A stretch of 64,000 bases of DNA from Dryas octopetala (taxonomy: Eukaryota; Streptophyta; Magnoliopsida; Rosales; Rosaceae), in NCBI GenBank assembly GCA_963921425.1, contig OY992840.1:3288501-3352500 (forward strand). The letters are read 5' to 3'. Within the stretch, counting starts at the first letter, position 1. The number at the start of each line of letters is the position of its first letter. The position numbers and the translations under genes were made by a program. The notes beneath the pieces are model-generated. The model was not told the origin of the DNA, made no database searches, and was given only the letters and a program-made list of their open reading frames with translations. Below, one piece after another: positions 12,201 through 22,433 of this stretch.

Positions 12201-13664
12201 TTCAATTCTATCTAATTGGGTGGCTGTTCTGTGTTAGGGCTTCATTATTACTGTTTTAGTAGGGTCTAGAGCTTATGTGTTTTCTAGGGCTGTGGTACTA
12301 TACTGTTGTAATATGTTTGTTTTGGACTTTAATATCCTAGAGCTTGTTGTCTAGGAACTTTTAAGAAGGTGGACATCTTGTCCACTGTACTGTACTGTGT
12401 ACTCTTTTATTTTTATTTCATGAAATCATGTTTCTCATGAAAAAAGAAAAATGAAAATGAAAGCAATTCCAAATTATGAGGGAATGTGAGGGACTATTTG
12501 ATAAGAGCCCTTAGATTAATCAAATGGCACCTGGTTTGTAGGCTTTATGTTAGGTTTTAACTTTTTTGCAGCCTCTACAAGATCCATTGGGGTGAACCCA
12601 TCGGTGGATGGGGTCAAAAATGGGAGGAATAAAATGGGTTTGGGTGAGCTTTTATTACTGGGTAATCAAATGGGTATGGGTGAGCTTTTAAGTTAATAAA
12701 AATATGTGTCATTGGATTAATCTTAGGGGCTTTATAAAACAGTCCCTCATAGGAGCCATTCTGGGCAATTCCAAGTACACTTCAAGTGTTAAAATCTTTG
12801 TTTCAGTATTGGATAAGATCATCAGACAGATTAGTGTATGTTTCGTAGTTCTTAAAGAAGACACACCAAGAATTGCGCTCACTCAAATTGTATGCAATGG
12901 GACTTTAGATTTTTCTTTCTACACGCATACACACACATTACTAAGTCCCGCTTTAATACTTTACTGAATGCTGATCCTTTTATGTGTTCTGACAGATACA
13001 GTATTTGAAATCTGAAAATCTTCGGCTGAAAGAAATTCAAGGCAAGGGATACTGGAACTTTAAAGGTCAAGGGGAAACAGGCGATGCCCATAGCACGGGC
13101 GTTCCTGACTTTGGCATTCCCTATGGAATCCCATCATGGAAATCCAGTTATGACGGAAGTGGTATCATCCTCCAAGACCTTCTGACGTGCAAAGATACTC
13201 GGGGAGACGAGAGCAAAACTAAAACTGAGTTGCTCAAAATTTTAAGAACTGAACCAAAATCCAGTGTGCCTATACATCCTGTTATTCCTGAAATCAACCT
13301 CAGAAATGTAGATGTAAGTGAAGTTTATGACCAACGAAGGGGAATTGCAATCAAACAGAGTCTTTTCAGTGCTGTATTATCACTTTTGGTTGGAATGATT
13401 ATTTGGCAAGCTGAAGACCCTTGCATGCCCCTTGTTGTGGCTCTCTTCACTGTAGTTGGCATGTCATTAAAGAGCGTGGTTCAGTTTTTCTCCACAATAA
13501 AGAACAGACCTGCTTCAGACGCCGTTGCTCTCTTAAGCTTCAACTGGTTCATACTTGGCACACTTACCTACCCAACACTTCCGAGGGTTGCCCATATGGT
13601 GGCTCCAGTGGCATTAAATTTTGCTGACCGAGCATTGAGCTGGCTTGGTTTCTCTTTTTCCTAG
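7643..13664 (+). CDS. Coiled-coil multi-pass membrane protein, unrecognised (gene 1)
   Basis: Three exons join in phase 0: 7,643-7,974 (donor GGCAG|GTTGG), 9,677-9,856 (acceptor AAGCAG, donor GCGAG|GTAAAT) and 12,996-13,664 (acceptor GACAG, stop TAG). The first in-frame Met is at 7,732, giving about 363 residues, but the frame is open further upstream and an earlier spliced exon may supply the true start; both candidate acceptors (7,624 and 7,642) give the same phase. The N-terminal exon encodes two strongly hydrophobic segments (TIIILATRPF..., then IFWRIMIWMFALISL). The middle exon is a charged helix rich in Glu, Lys and Leu that reads as a coiled coil (ELEEEHDKAVGKIEMLEGE). The last exon carries a polar linker, then two or three hydrophobic segments (SLFSAVLSLLVGMIIW; VVALFTVVGMSL). 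The design suggests a membrane-anchored coiled-coil protein of the endomembrane system. I do not recognise the family and assign no function. Codon use and clean splice signals argue for a live gene. Confidence 0.75.
9050..9163 (+). mobile_element. Degenerate tRNA-derived SINE in intron
   Basis: A B-box-like GGATCCAAGTTCAAATCTCC is followed about 45 bp later by an A-rich tail (9,144-9,163). The A box is poor. It lies in the first intron of gene 1 on the sense strand. Confidence 0.5.
9228..9266. repeat. (GA)n microsatellite in intron
   Basis: A GA run of about 17 units in the gene 1 intron. Confidence 0.9.
11120..11142. repeat. Run of 23 G in intron
   Basis: An uninterrupted G homopolymer on the + strand within the second intron of gene 1. 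Long G runs are rare in plant introns and hard to sequence, so the length may be inexact. Confidence 0.85.
11751..11905. repeat. 55-bp tandem repeat, about 2.8 copies, in intron
   Basis: Copies start at 11,753, 11,808 and 11,863 with GTGCTTAAAGTTAACTAC (AAATTAACTAC in the third). The period is 55 bp. The copies are nearly identical. Confidence 0.9.
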
Positions 13665-14502
13665 CTCAACCTTTTTTTTTTTTGGCCTGATTTCTGAGCT
13701 TATAGCTTAAGTCTTTTTTGCTTTTTTGCTCTTATTTCCGAGTTTAAGTCTAGTTATCCTCTTCCCATATACTAGATGTACCATAGACCCTGGAATCTGA
13801 AGTTTGTTCATTGTATATGAATGGTTTACAGCTTGTATAGTAAAGGTTGTTCAACCGTATGAATTTTCCTTTTGCATCGTATTAAGTTCCCTTATATAGA
13901 GAAGCACAGTGATTTATGCATTTGTGTACTAATAATCTTGAACCCTTCTGGTGACTACTTATAATCTTGAACCTCTCTGTTGACTACACCTTATTTTTGC
14001 AACTTGATGTTGGTTCAAACTTCAAAGGTGACGCAGGTTTTGTTTGTACCTGTTGTACAGCATGGTGGCGAAAGTCCAATGGCTAATGTTACATTCCAAG
14101 TTCAAGTATGTCATGCAAACACTTTCCCTTTTTTTTTTTTTTTCTAAAAAAAAAAAAGAAAAAAAAAAAGAAAAAAAGAAATCTTTGGATTGATCGGTTT
14201 ACTGTGAAATGTAGGATTTAGATTTGTAATCATCGCTGGATTTGTTTATATAATATACAAATGCTTATTATAAATGAACTTTTAAATGCGAATTTTTATA
14301 TAAACAAACTCTAAAATACAATCCAATCCAATTTGAAATCTAATGTTTGGTCCAAAGGTATTTCAGACACCTTAAGGTAGGCCATGATCCTGAGATTGGT
14401 CATAACCTGCTGGTGCTAACCTTATTTGGAGGGTATGTTTTGGACCTGACCTTGAAGTCGTTCCAAATTCATAAGCATTCTGATGTTTCGCTAATGAGGA
14501 AG
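13665..14502. other. 3' UTR of gene 1 and intergenic DNA
   Basis: The 3' UTR probably reaches to about 13,870-13,930; no clean AATAAA is seen. A T-run/A-run pair at 14,131-14,181 could fold back. Nothing else is recognised before the hAT1 end at 14,503. Confidence 0.45.
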
Positions 14503-14765
14503 TAGGGCTGGAAATGAGTCAATTTTTACCCGATAACCGACAATCGACTCTTAAAAGTCAAGTGACATCTTCGAATGTCAGTTTTGAAAAGGGGTCAGAG
14601 TCGGACGTCTGACCTGACCCAAAACAACCGACTTTTGCCATAATTGTGGGCCTTTGGGCTCTGTGTGTGTGATTGTGGGTGAGTGGAAAAAAAAAAAAAA
14701 AAAACCAAGGCCCAAATCCAACTCCTCTATCTCTCAGTCTCAGTTAACCCTCGAGAGTCACTCAG

Positions 14766-15375
14766 GCCATCCATAGTGGTGAGAGTGATACATGGCCTGA
14801 AAAGTGATTTTGTGGCTTGAAAAGTAATTTTTTATCCTGAGAGTGAGAATAATATGTGCTGAAGTTGCAGTGGTACTAAGAGTTTTAGCTGAGAGTAATG
14901 GTTAAGTTAGCTGAGAGTTTTAGTTGTATTTAATTAAATTATGCCTAAGTTTGATTAAGTTATAATTTATAGCTTAAATATTTATAAAAATTATATTATT
15001 GGTTTTATTATAAAGAGATCTTTAATATAAGGTCAATATTGACTATATTTGGATTTATAATTTTATTACCTAAATTATAAATTCTATATTTTTTCACCAC
15101 CAGCAGTCTTTCAAGTTGTTTGATATTTTTTTAATGTTTGAAATGCATAAAAATAGTAAATACAACATAATTTATTGTATTTTATAATACAAACAACGAA
15201 AAACATATAAAGGAAATCACACTAAAACAACTAAAGACTAGAACGAGTATATAAAATTAACAACAACAACACCCCACCCAACAAAGAAACGATGATGAAA
15301 CGACAAACACAATCTTCATTGGTTCCCACAAGTGGCCTCGGGCGAATCACGGGCGTTCACGTAAACATTCTTATA
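14766..15375. other. Non-coding 3' part of the Harbinger element
   Basis: AT-rich sequence between the left terminus and the small cysteine-rich frame. No gene is seen. Confidence 0.6.
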
Positions 15376-15702
15376 TCATCCCCAAAATGAGATATCAGCT
15401 TTGGCCTCACAATCGGCACATGGTTGAATACCCTTCCCGCAAATGTATGGAACCGGACCTAGGTCTTTAGGTATTGAGAGTTTAAGGTCCCGCTTGATAC
15501 AATAGTGGCACAATAGTCTTTTTCCTTCAGCATGACACATATAGTATTGCATTATTGGTTGGTTTTGAAACTATGATGTACATACCTCACAATCTGGATT
15601 ATAATTGTCGAGACTGTTGCACTTACACCTCGGGTCACTCATCGGGTCATCATCGGGTTGCCTGAAGCTCTCATCGATGGCTTGCCTGGAAGAGGAAGCC
15701 AT
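15376..15702 (-). pseudogene. Small cysteine-rich third frame of the Harbinger element
   Basis: One continuous frame of 108 sense positions starts MASSSRQAIDESFRQPDDD and ends ADISFWG. It contains one in-frame TAG at about position 44. Cysteines fall in pairs: CKC, CEVC-type, MCH, CHYC, YIC and PCADC, a pattern typical of zinc-binding folds. The protein family is not recognised. It lies downstream of the transposase, in the same orientation, inside the terminal repeats. PIF/Harbinger elements normally carry only a Myb-like protein and a transposase, so this is either an extra element gene or captured host sequence. The even spacing of cysteines on both sides of the stop suggests that it was translated until recently. 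Confidence 0.55.
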
Positions 15703-16043
15703 TTCTAACGATAGTGATGTTGAGGTACTGGCCTACTAATTAAACCTTGGTATTTATAGGGGAAAAGAGCATAGTTTGCCCATTGGATACCCTGATGGAT
15801 TCATAGATACTCGAATCCCACATGTGAATCAACAGTGATATTTCAATGGGATGGAGTGTGGAGTCAGTGTATGGTCTTGTCAAGTTAGGTATTCGAATCA
15901 AATACCTTTATTTCACTTCACCAACATAAAATAAGAAAATTAAACACAACACGATTTATTGAATTTCACGATACGATACGATACAAAACGACAAACACAA
16001 ACATGCACACAAAACGACAAAGACACACATAAAATGTCGACGT

Positions 16044-17371
16044 TCATCGCCGACGTCGTGCTTGGCCACGACTTCCTTTTCGCATCCAAAGGTGTTGTAC
16101 CAGATCCTTCTTTAGTTGCTGGTGGAGTGCCGTTGACCTAATCAACTTAACCCAAGTAAGCCGTTCCTCTAATGTCATTGGACGATAACTTTGACCTCCA
16201 TCATATGGTTCAGTATCATATCGTGCCATAGCTCGGGAGATCCTTTCCTCAACGTGGTCAATGTCATCGTCTGATTCATTGTCCTCGTTCTCTGGCCGCT
16301 CATCCTTAATGATCATGTTGTGCAAATTTAAGCATGTCTTCATAGTATAGCCCAGATCATTGGCTTTCCATCCTTTGGCAGACTTTTTTAGAATCTCCCA
16401 TCTCGCCCTTAGAATCCTGAACGCTCTCTCAACATCTTTCCTGTAGGACTCTTGATATCTTGCAAATAGGTTACTTGTCTTTCCTACCAGATTCCTTATT
16501 ATTTGTATAAGCGTGGTCCATTTGGGGTAGATTCGGTTCACTAGATAATACCTCATTGTGTAGTCCCTGCCATTGACCTTACATGATTTGAGGGCTGCGC
16601 ATCTGCTCCTCATCATCAAAAAGTTGTGAGCCATCCAAGATATATGCTTATGTCATTGTAGCTCCATGGAACTGCCTTGAGTATCACACTTGGGGTGTGA
16701 TAATGCCCCTGATATGTCCCATGATATCTTACTTGGCAATTCTTCCACTCCCAATGCATACAATCTAGACTTCCAAGCATACATGGGAATCCTTGTTTGT
16801 TGGTCCTACGCAACAGCCGTTGGAGATCAGTTGGTGTTGGTTTGCGAAGGTAATCTGCTTGATATAACTCCAGAATCACTCTTATGAACCTCTTCAACGA
16901 CTCCAGCAATGTGCTTTGGGCAATTTGGAATCCTTCATCTGGGGGATCGGCCGAGTAACCAGCGGAGAGCATTCTCATGACTGAAGTGACCTTCTGTTTC
17001 TGCGTGCAGCCTCATTTTTCAGCAGCGTCTTGTCTTTGCTGAAAGTAGTCATCTTTGTTGCACATATTTTGGAGCATCTTCAGGAACAATGATTTCTTCA
17101 TCCGATAGCGCCATTGAAACATCTCTTCAGTAAATCTTGCTCCAGGGTTGAAGTAGTTGCTCATGATAAGATCGTGGCCTAGTTGTCAGTCTCGAGGGAT
17201 ATGTCGTGGTTGGGATGTGCCTTCATGTATTGACCTTCTTTGACTGAGCTGTGTATGTCATTGGTAAGCAGCCATGTCACACGCCGTGATATTTGTGATA
17301 TGCTCATCGTACATGTCTAGTTGCGCCTGAAACATCTCTTCATCCGAATTATAATTGTTGGTGGTAGACAT
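16044..17371 (-). pseudogene. PIF/Harbinger DDE transposase (ORF2), broken
   Basis: The Met at 17,371 starts MSTTNNYNSDEEMFQAQLD. The recognisable order is an N-terminal helix region (YFNPGARFTEEMF), then SVMRMLSAGYSADPPDE, then the first catalytic Asp block GSLDCMHWEWKNC (about 16,765), and later the catalytic Glu block DVERAFRILRARWEIL (about 16,410). The part between VPWSYND and DGSQLF has been shortened, which removes the region of the second catalytic Asp, and the frame shifts there (about 16,640). In-frame stops interrupt the N-terminal third. The C-terminal frame 16,044-16,634 is intact and ends in a basic RGQARRRR tail. It is the DDE_Tnp_4 family nuclease that would cut and join the element; it cannot be active as written. 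Confidence 0.85.
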
Positions 17372-17774
17372 TCTAAAGCAAAGTGTAAACGAATTTTGTG
17401 GGATTACTAAACAGGGTGAATTGGTAAAGTTAGACATTCTGAAATTTATAGACTAGGTTTGTTGTAATGTAAACGAATCAGAATCTTATCATCTTGGAAA
17501 GCTAAACAAATCAGAATCTTATTATCCTGTAAAGTTAAACGAATTAGAATCTTATTATCTTGGAAACCTAAATGAATCAAAATCTTATCGTATTGGAAAA
17601 GTAAAGGAATCCGAGACATATTTAATAATAGGGTATTTTATTTCAATTCATAATAAAGTGCATACATATTGATTCGAATTATAATAAAGTGCACACAAAC
17701 ATAAAGTAGACGACACACATAGTTGGAAAAATAATGACACATTAGTCATATTGTGAAAAGTCAGTGTTGGGGAA
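17372..17774. other. Spacer between Harbinger ORF1 and ORF2
   Basis: Non-coding; it holds a four-unit tandem repeat listed separately. Confidence 0.6.
17471..17612. repeat. 33-bp tandem repeat, four copies
   Basis: Units of the form AAACGAATCAGAATCTTATC plus 13 bp start at 17,471, 17,504, 17,537 and 17,570, each with a few changes. They lie between the two Harbinger genes, where promoters for both are expected. Confidence 0.85.
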
Positions 17775-18761
17775 TTACCCTCCCGAGCTTGACGTGCCCT
17801 GATTGGCCTCGTTAGCAGCACTTGCATTCCTCCTCGCCAAAATTTCATGCTGTTGTGCCTCCCAAAACGCTCGTTGTTCTCTGTGCATGGTGGTGGGGTC
17901 CTCACCAACCTCGTAGTCTTGTTGCTTTTGTTTGAAATTAGTGTTCTCTTTGATCAATCGGTAGCATGAAGCAGCTATCTCCTTCTGCCCTTGGCAAAGG
18001 AACTTGATATTCTTGGCAAGGTCATTCCTGTTGGTATCATCTTATTTGGCCCTCTTTAACTTGTTTTTGCCAGGTGGCCTCGGGCGACTACAGCCAAGTG
18101 GTTGAAAGGCCGAAACATCCTCATCCGCTCTCAATTGAACCGCTACAGCTTCGGTATCAGCATCAGTGAGGGTGTTGGTTTTAATTTGCATGTTGCCACT
18201 TCACAAAGTGCTGCATCTTGGCAAAACAATGGTGCCAAGAAAAAAGACGGTTTTGCGGGTGTGTTGCTTGGTATCGTGCGTTCGCAAAGCTCACCTAATA
18301 ATATGAAAACAAATTAATGAATTATAAATGGTATAAAAATATTTGAATTTAATTAATAAAAATAAAGTACACATAATTTGAAATAGAATACACACATATT
18401 GATGAAACAAAAATATTTGAATTTAATTAAAAAAAAATATTAGAGTTTAATTAACAAAAAAACTCACCGCATCAATTTGGTTTTGCCCGTTAGTACGTGA
18501 TCGTTCGGCCGCCAAGATACATTTATGATATTTCGATGTGGCTTGCCTTATTTTCTTGAAGTGAGCCATTACCGTCCCAATTTGTCTCTCATTCCTCACG
18601 GCGAAACGACATCTCTAAATAAATTGATCGTACACTTTATTCCAAAAATTCATGTTTCTCTGATTGGATCCGATTTCACAATCTTCCAAATTTTCCATCC
18701 AAGCTTCAACGAGTGCTACCTCTTCTTCATTGGACCAATTCTTCCTCTTTGGATTTTTCAT
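17775..18761 (-). pseudogene. Harbinger ORF1, Myb/SANT-like DNA-binding protein, broken
   Basis: The Met at 18,761 begins MKNPKRKNWSNEEEVALVEA, a Myb/SANT-like trihelix start; AHFKKIRQATSKYHK follows in the same frame after an in-frame stop. The first exon ends at the donor GCG|GTGAG (18,468); a second exon begins near 18,300 after ATTATTAG and reads FANARYQ...WHHCFAKMQHFVKW. The C-terminal part (17,775-17,957) is a charged helix, EDPTTMHREQRAFWEAQ, followed by a Ser/Gly tail, as in NAM-associated tails of these proteins. In known PIF elements this protein binds the element's ends and partners the transposase. Stops in both exons show that it is dead. Confidence 0.75.
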
Positions 18762-19494
18762 GATTAGAAAGAAAATTTTTTCTTCAACAAGGTAGTATGC
18801 AAAAGATAGATAAAATGAGTGAATTTGATAGATACATGTGTGAAAAAATGAGGTGTGAATGCTCAATTTATAGGAAAAGTGATGAAATAGATGTTGAAAA
18901 TTTTTAAATATTTTTTATGTATTTTTTTTCATATTTTTTAATATATTTATAACGGTCAATTATTGTGAACCGTTGATCTCCAACGGATATATCATACGGA
19001 GAGCCCATAACGCGCCACGTGTCACTGGCCAGTTATATATATATTTTTTTAAATGTGTAACGGTCATTTAATGTGGACCTTTGATCTCCAATGGTTCGCA
19101 TATCACAGCCGTGCGTGAGGCACATTTGCACGTGGGGGAGCATAGCAGACAAGGTGTGCGGTGAAAAGTGGCATGTCGGCCACTTTTGCCTTCCTTTTTG
19201 TTTTCCAAAATTTTCCCCACCTTTTGTTTTAATTCCAACACGCACAGACACTTTTTCTTTTTGTGCGAAGGGCGAAGTAGTCTTTTCCACAATCCAATTT
19301 TAGCTTTAATATATTCTCCCATGTGGTGGGGCCCACGAAAATCAAAATTTCACACACTCTCACTCTCAACCGGATCTTCTCAACACTCACAATTGTGACC
19401 CTCACTTATTCTCACTCTCACAACTCCAGCCCACTATAGGAAATTTTAGACCTTCCCAACACTCTCACTCTCAATATCATCACTGTGGATGGCC
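18762..19494. other. Harbinger 5' region and terminal repeat
   Basis: No gene. It contains duplicated words (AACGGTC...TTGATCTCCAA at about 18,951 and 19,060) and a CTCACTCTCA-rich terminal part mirrored near the left terminus. Confidence 0.6.
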
Positions 19495-19932
19495 TTACTC
19501 TCTCAGACTCTCACTCTCATCACTCATCTTCTGTGCTCTTTCATCTTGTCTTATCACTCATCTTCTCTCTCGCCAACAGTGACCAATAAGCTGCCGTTGC
19601 GCTCATCACTGGCGACCGCAACCCTGACCTCCCCCACCTCCTCTACTTAGCTCCTCAGTCTCTCTATCTCTCATTTGCCATAATTCCTAAATCCTTAATC
19701 TACTAATATGTAAGTCCATCTCTCTCCTCTGTCTCTTATATCCATTCTTTCTTGTTGTTTTGATTTATAGGATGAAATGAAAGGATGTCATGTATTTTCT
19801 CTGTGGCAGCATTATGGATGCCAAGAACACTTTATCTGCTTGATTTACGATATACTTTTCCTTGGAACTGGATAATTAGAGGGTTTAATAATTAATGTGA
19901 TGGGTTACTTTGATTTTGCCTTGCACTTTATA
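19495..19932 (+). other. hAT1 5' leader
   Basis: CT-rich leader-like DNA with a possible donor (AATATG|TAAGTCC, about 19,708) and a possible acceptor (ATTTATAG, about 19,770). No coding frame is seen. Confidence 0.45.
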
Positions 19933-20294
19933 TTTAAGATGTTGGGTTCTGGAGTTTCACCTGACAAGTATACCTTTCCGAGTGTAATTAAAGCTTGTGG
20001 TGGTTTATGATACAATTCAGTGTATGTATTTTGAGGTGGATATATTTGTTGGTAGTTGTTTGATACAACTATATGTAGACAATTGTTGTATCCATGATGT
20101 GATGCTTAATTCAACTATATGCAGACAATTGTTGTATCTATATATATGCAGACAATTGTTGGAATGTGATGCTTCATATATGGTTATGCTAAAAATGGAG
20201 AATCAAATAATAATCTTAGAATGTTCTTGGAAATGAGAAGCAGTGAAATTAAGCCCCCAATGCAGTGACATTTGCTTGCATTTTGTCTGTTTGC
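19933..20294 (+). pseudogene. Captured PPR-gene fragment inside hAT1
   Basis: Broken reading gives pentatricopeptide-repeat text: MLGSGVSPDKYTFPSVIKAC, then FEVDIFVGSCLIQLYVDN, then in another frame GYAKNGESNNNLRMFLEMRS, followed by PNAVTFACILSVC. These are the standard phrases of plant organelle-targeted PPR proteins (about two and a half 35-residue motifs). A small tandem duplication (ATATGCAGACAATTGTTG at about 20,116 and 20,142), stops and frameshifts break it. It sits upstream of the hAT1 BED-finger exon, in the likely leader intron, and is unrelated to transposition. It is best explained as host DNA picked up by the element. Confidence 0.8.
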
Positions 20295-20608
20295 ATGCTT
20301 TGAATATTTGATTAGTACTTATACACATGGTGTGCTTTGTGGTTTTTATTTTGTAACTATGGTTCATCTATTTCATCCAAGTCATAGTTTACAGTGTCAA
20401 TGACTTGATGGCCAGTCAAAGAAGAATTAGGAGATGTGTCATATCTGCTTTCATCTACATGAGCTTTGGATATAGTATTTGGTTGAATCTGTTTACTTGC
20501 TTTACATGCTTTAGTCATTTGTGAATCTGTTTACATGCTTAAAAGAATATGAGTTTAAACTTTGGTTGAATATGAGTTTACTGATTTTTATTGTTGACTG
20601 ATTATATA

Positions 20609-21107
20609 ATGACGAAGAGACGAGTTACAGCTTATACTTTTACCTCACAACCTCAACCATCTCAAGCCTCTCAACCCCAAGAACAACCTCAAGTTAGTGC
20701 AAGTGCTAGTAGTGGACCTCAATCAACACAAACAACCTTTAAGCTAAGAAAGAAGAAGTTCGAAGTCTGGAAACACTTTCATTACAAGATGAATGAGGAT
20801 GGTACCGACTTCATGCCCTGTTATGGCAGTTTTCAATTATTGCAAGGTGAAGGAGTATCATTGCGGGTCGAAGAGTTATGACACCATCAACATGAGGCAT
20901 CACGTGTGTAGTGCATGTTTGAAATCTTCGGTTAGGGTGGACAAGGGGGACGCCAAGCAAACCTTGTTGGCAAATAACCCCAAAGGGAAGCTTGTTCCTT
21001 TACACTATGACAAAGATTTGGCTACGAAGAAGTTAGTGGAATGATTATTTTAGATGAGCTCTCATTCAATATGGCTGAGGCAGCCAAGTTTAGAACTTTT
21101 TGTTAGG
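20609..21107 (+). pseudogene. hAT1 transposase, N-terminal BED zinc-finger part
   Basis: The Met at 20,609 opens MTKRRVTAYTF followed by a Gln/Ser/Pro-rich stretch, then KKKFEVWKHFHYKMNEDG, the usual lead-in to a BED finger. The finger itself (YCKVKEYHCGSKSYDTINMR, then HHVCSACLK) is read in a second frame, so there is a frameshift at about 20,820-20,850. The text continues to GMIILDELSF, the start of the hAT catalytic region, and is cut at 21,107 by the family F LTR insertion. Confidence 0.8.
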
Positions 21108-22433
21108 TTCTATGTAACGCCCCGATCCTCGGGGCCCAAAAATACATTGAAACTTTGTCCTTTAAACCTCTTTTCAAAAAATGAGCCATGCGCTTAACGT
21201 AATAAATAAATTCATTTGATAAATCAGAGTGTGAGCCCAAAACATTTATGTAAAATTCACGGTATAAAATCATTCACAAAAAAAAAATCAAAATAAAGTG
21301 GGTCCCACTACCTCGATTTCTCCTCACTGCCTCCTCAGCCTGCTAAACCTGCAAAACACCAACAACCACACTGCATATCCATGGTACACCGGGTCATTCA
21401 AACAAACAACCCGATAAGCTCACTAGAGCTCGTATGAGTGAAATGACGTAAAAGCAATTATCCTCAATAATATTCTCAATTCCCAACTCAAAAATAATCC
21501 ACAAGAATATCCATAATTACTCAATCACATCACAATTTCAACAACAATTGTCCAAGCATCAAGATAATCATAATTCCTCAAATTCACATCATAATTCCAC
21601 GAAAAATAATAATAATCCATCTGTAATTCAATTTCCTAATCGTCAACTATTAACCTCAACCTCAAATCATTTACGTCTTAATTTAATAACCTCAAAGCAT
21701 AATCACCATCGCTTCCCTTCTCAAGATTCAAGCCTAAACCTTACCAAGTTCTAACAAAACCAAGTCCTAACCAGCCTAAGTCCTCGCAAACAAAAGCAAT
21801 ACAACACACAGTACAAACAAACATTTATCCAAATTTCACTCACAACGCTCTTTGAAATCCCCCAGCTTTAAAACCTTTTCACAAATCCATTTTTAAATCA
21901 TCTCAAAACTGTAAATCAAACTCTGAAAAACACATAATACTTTGAAGCTGTAAAATTATTATGTTTCTCTTTCAGAAAAATATCTAGCATTTCTCTTCTG
22001 AGCGACTCCCTGGGATTTCCCACCGTATGGAGCCACCGTCGCTTTCGTTTCGCTGCCATTTCATTATGTTGTGCTCGGGTAGACCTCCGCATACAAAAAT
22101 GAAATGACGATTAACTGCAGTTTGCTTGGACCATCCGCCTTACAGTAACCAATGTCCGCCGTCTTGTACTGATAGCCTCAATTTCTTGAGTAAGGATCCA
22201 CGGCCTGCGTGAGATCACACCCCGTTCGGGAGGATTGAACATACTTTCTGCACCCGCGACACCTCTATCTCTAAAGAGAGACAAGCTGGCTTGTTCCGCA
22301 ACGGGACAGTGTTAAAAAACAGCGTTATCCCGAGAAGCGTCGTCATAGTCACATGCTCAATCCTACTATCAGTGATTTCGAACATCACCTATGCAAATTT
22401 CTACTCCCGCATCATTGCTTGAAGAAAAGGCGG

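Larger units (their letters stand above)
14765..19494 (-). mobile_element. PIF/Harbinger transposon inside hAT1
   Basis: The terminal inverted repeats begin GGCCATCCATAGTGG (left) and GGCCATCCACAGTGA (right, read in reverse). Flanks are TCA and TTA, consistent with an aged 3-bp TWA duplication typical of the superfamily. Inside, on the - strand and in order, are a Myb/SANT-like ORF1, a DDE transposase ORF2 and a small cysteine-rich frame. Several stops and a deletion make it non-autonomous now. Length is 4,730 bp. Confidence 0.85.
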
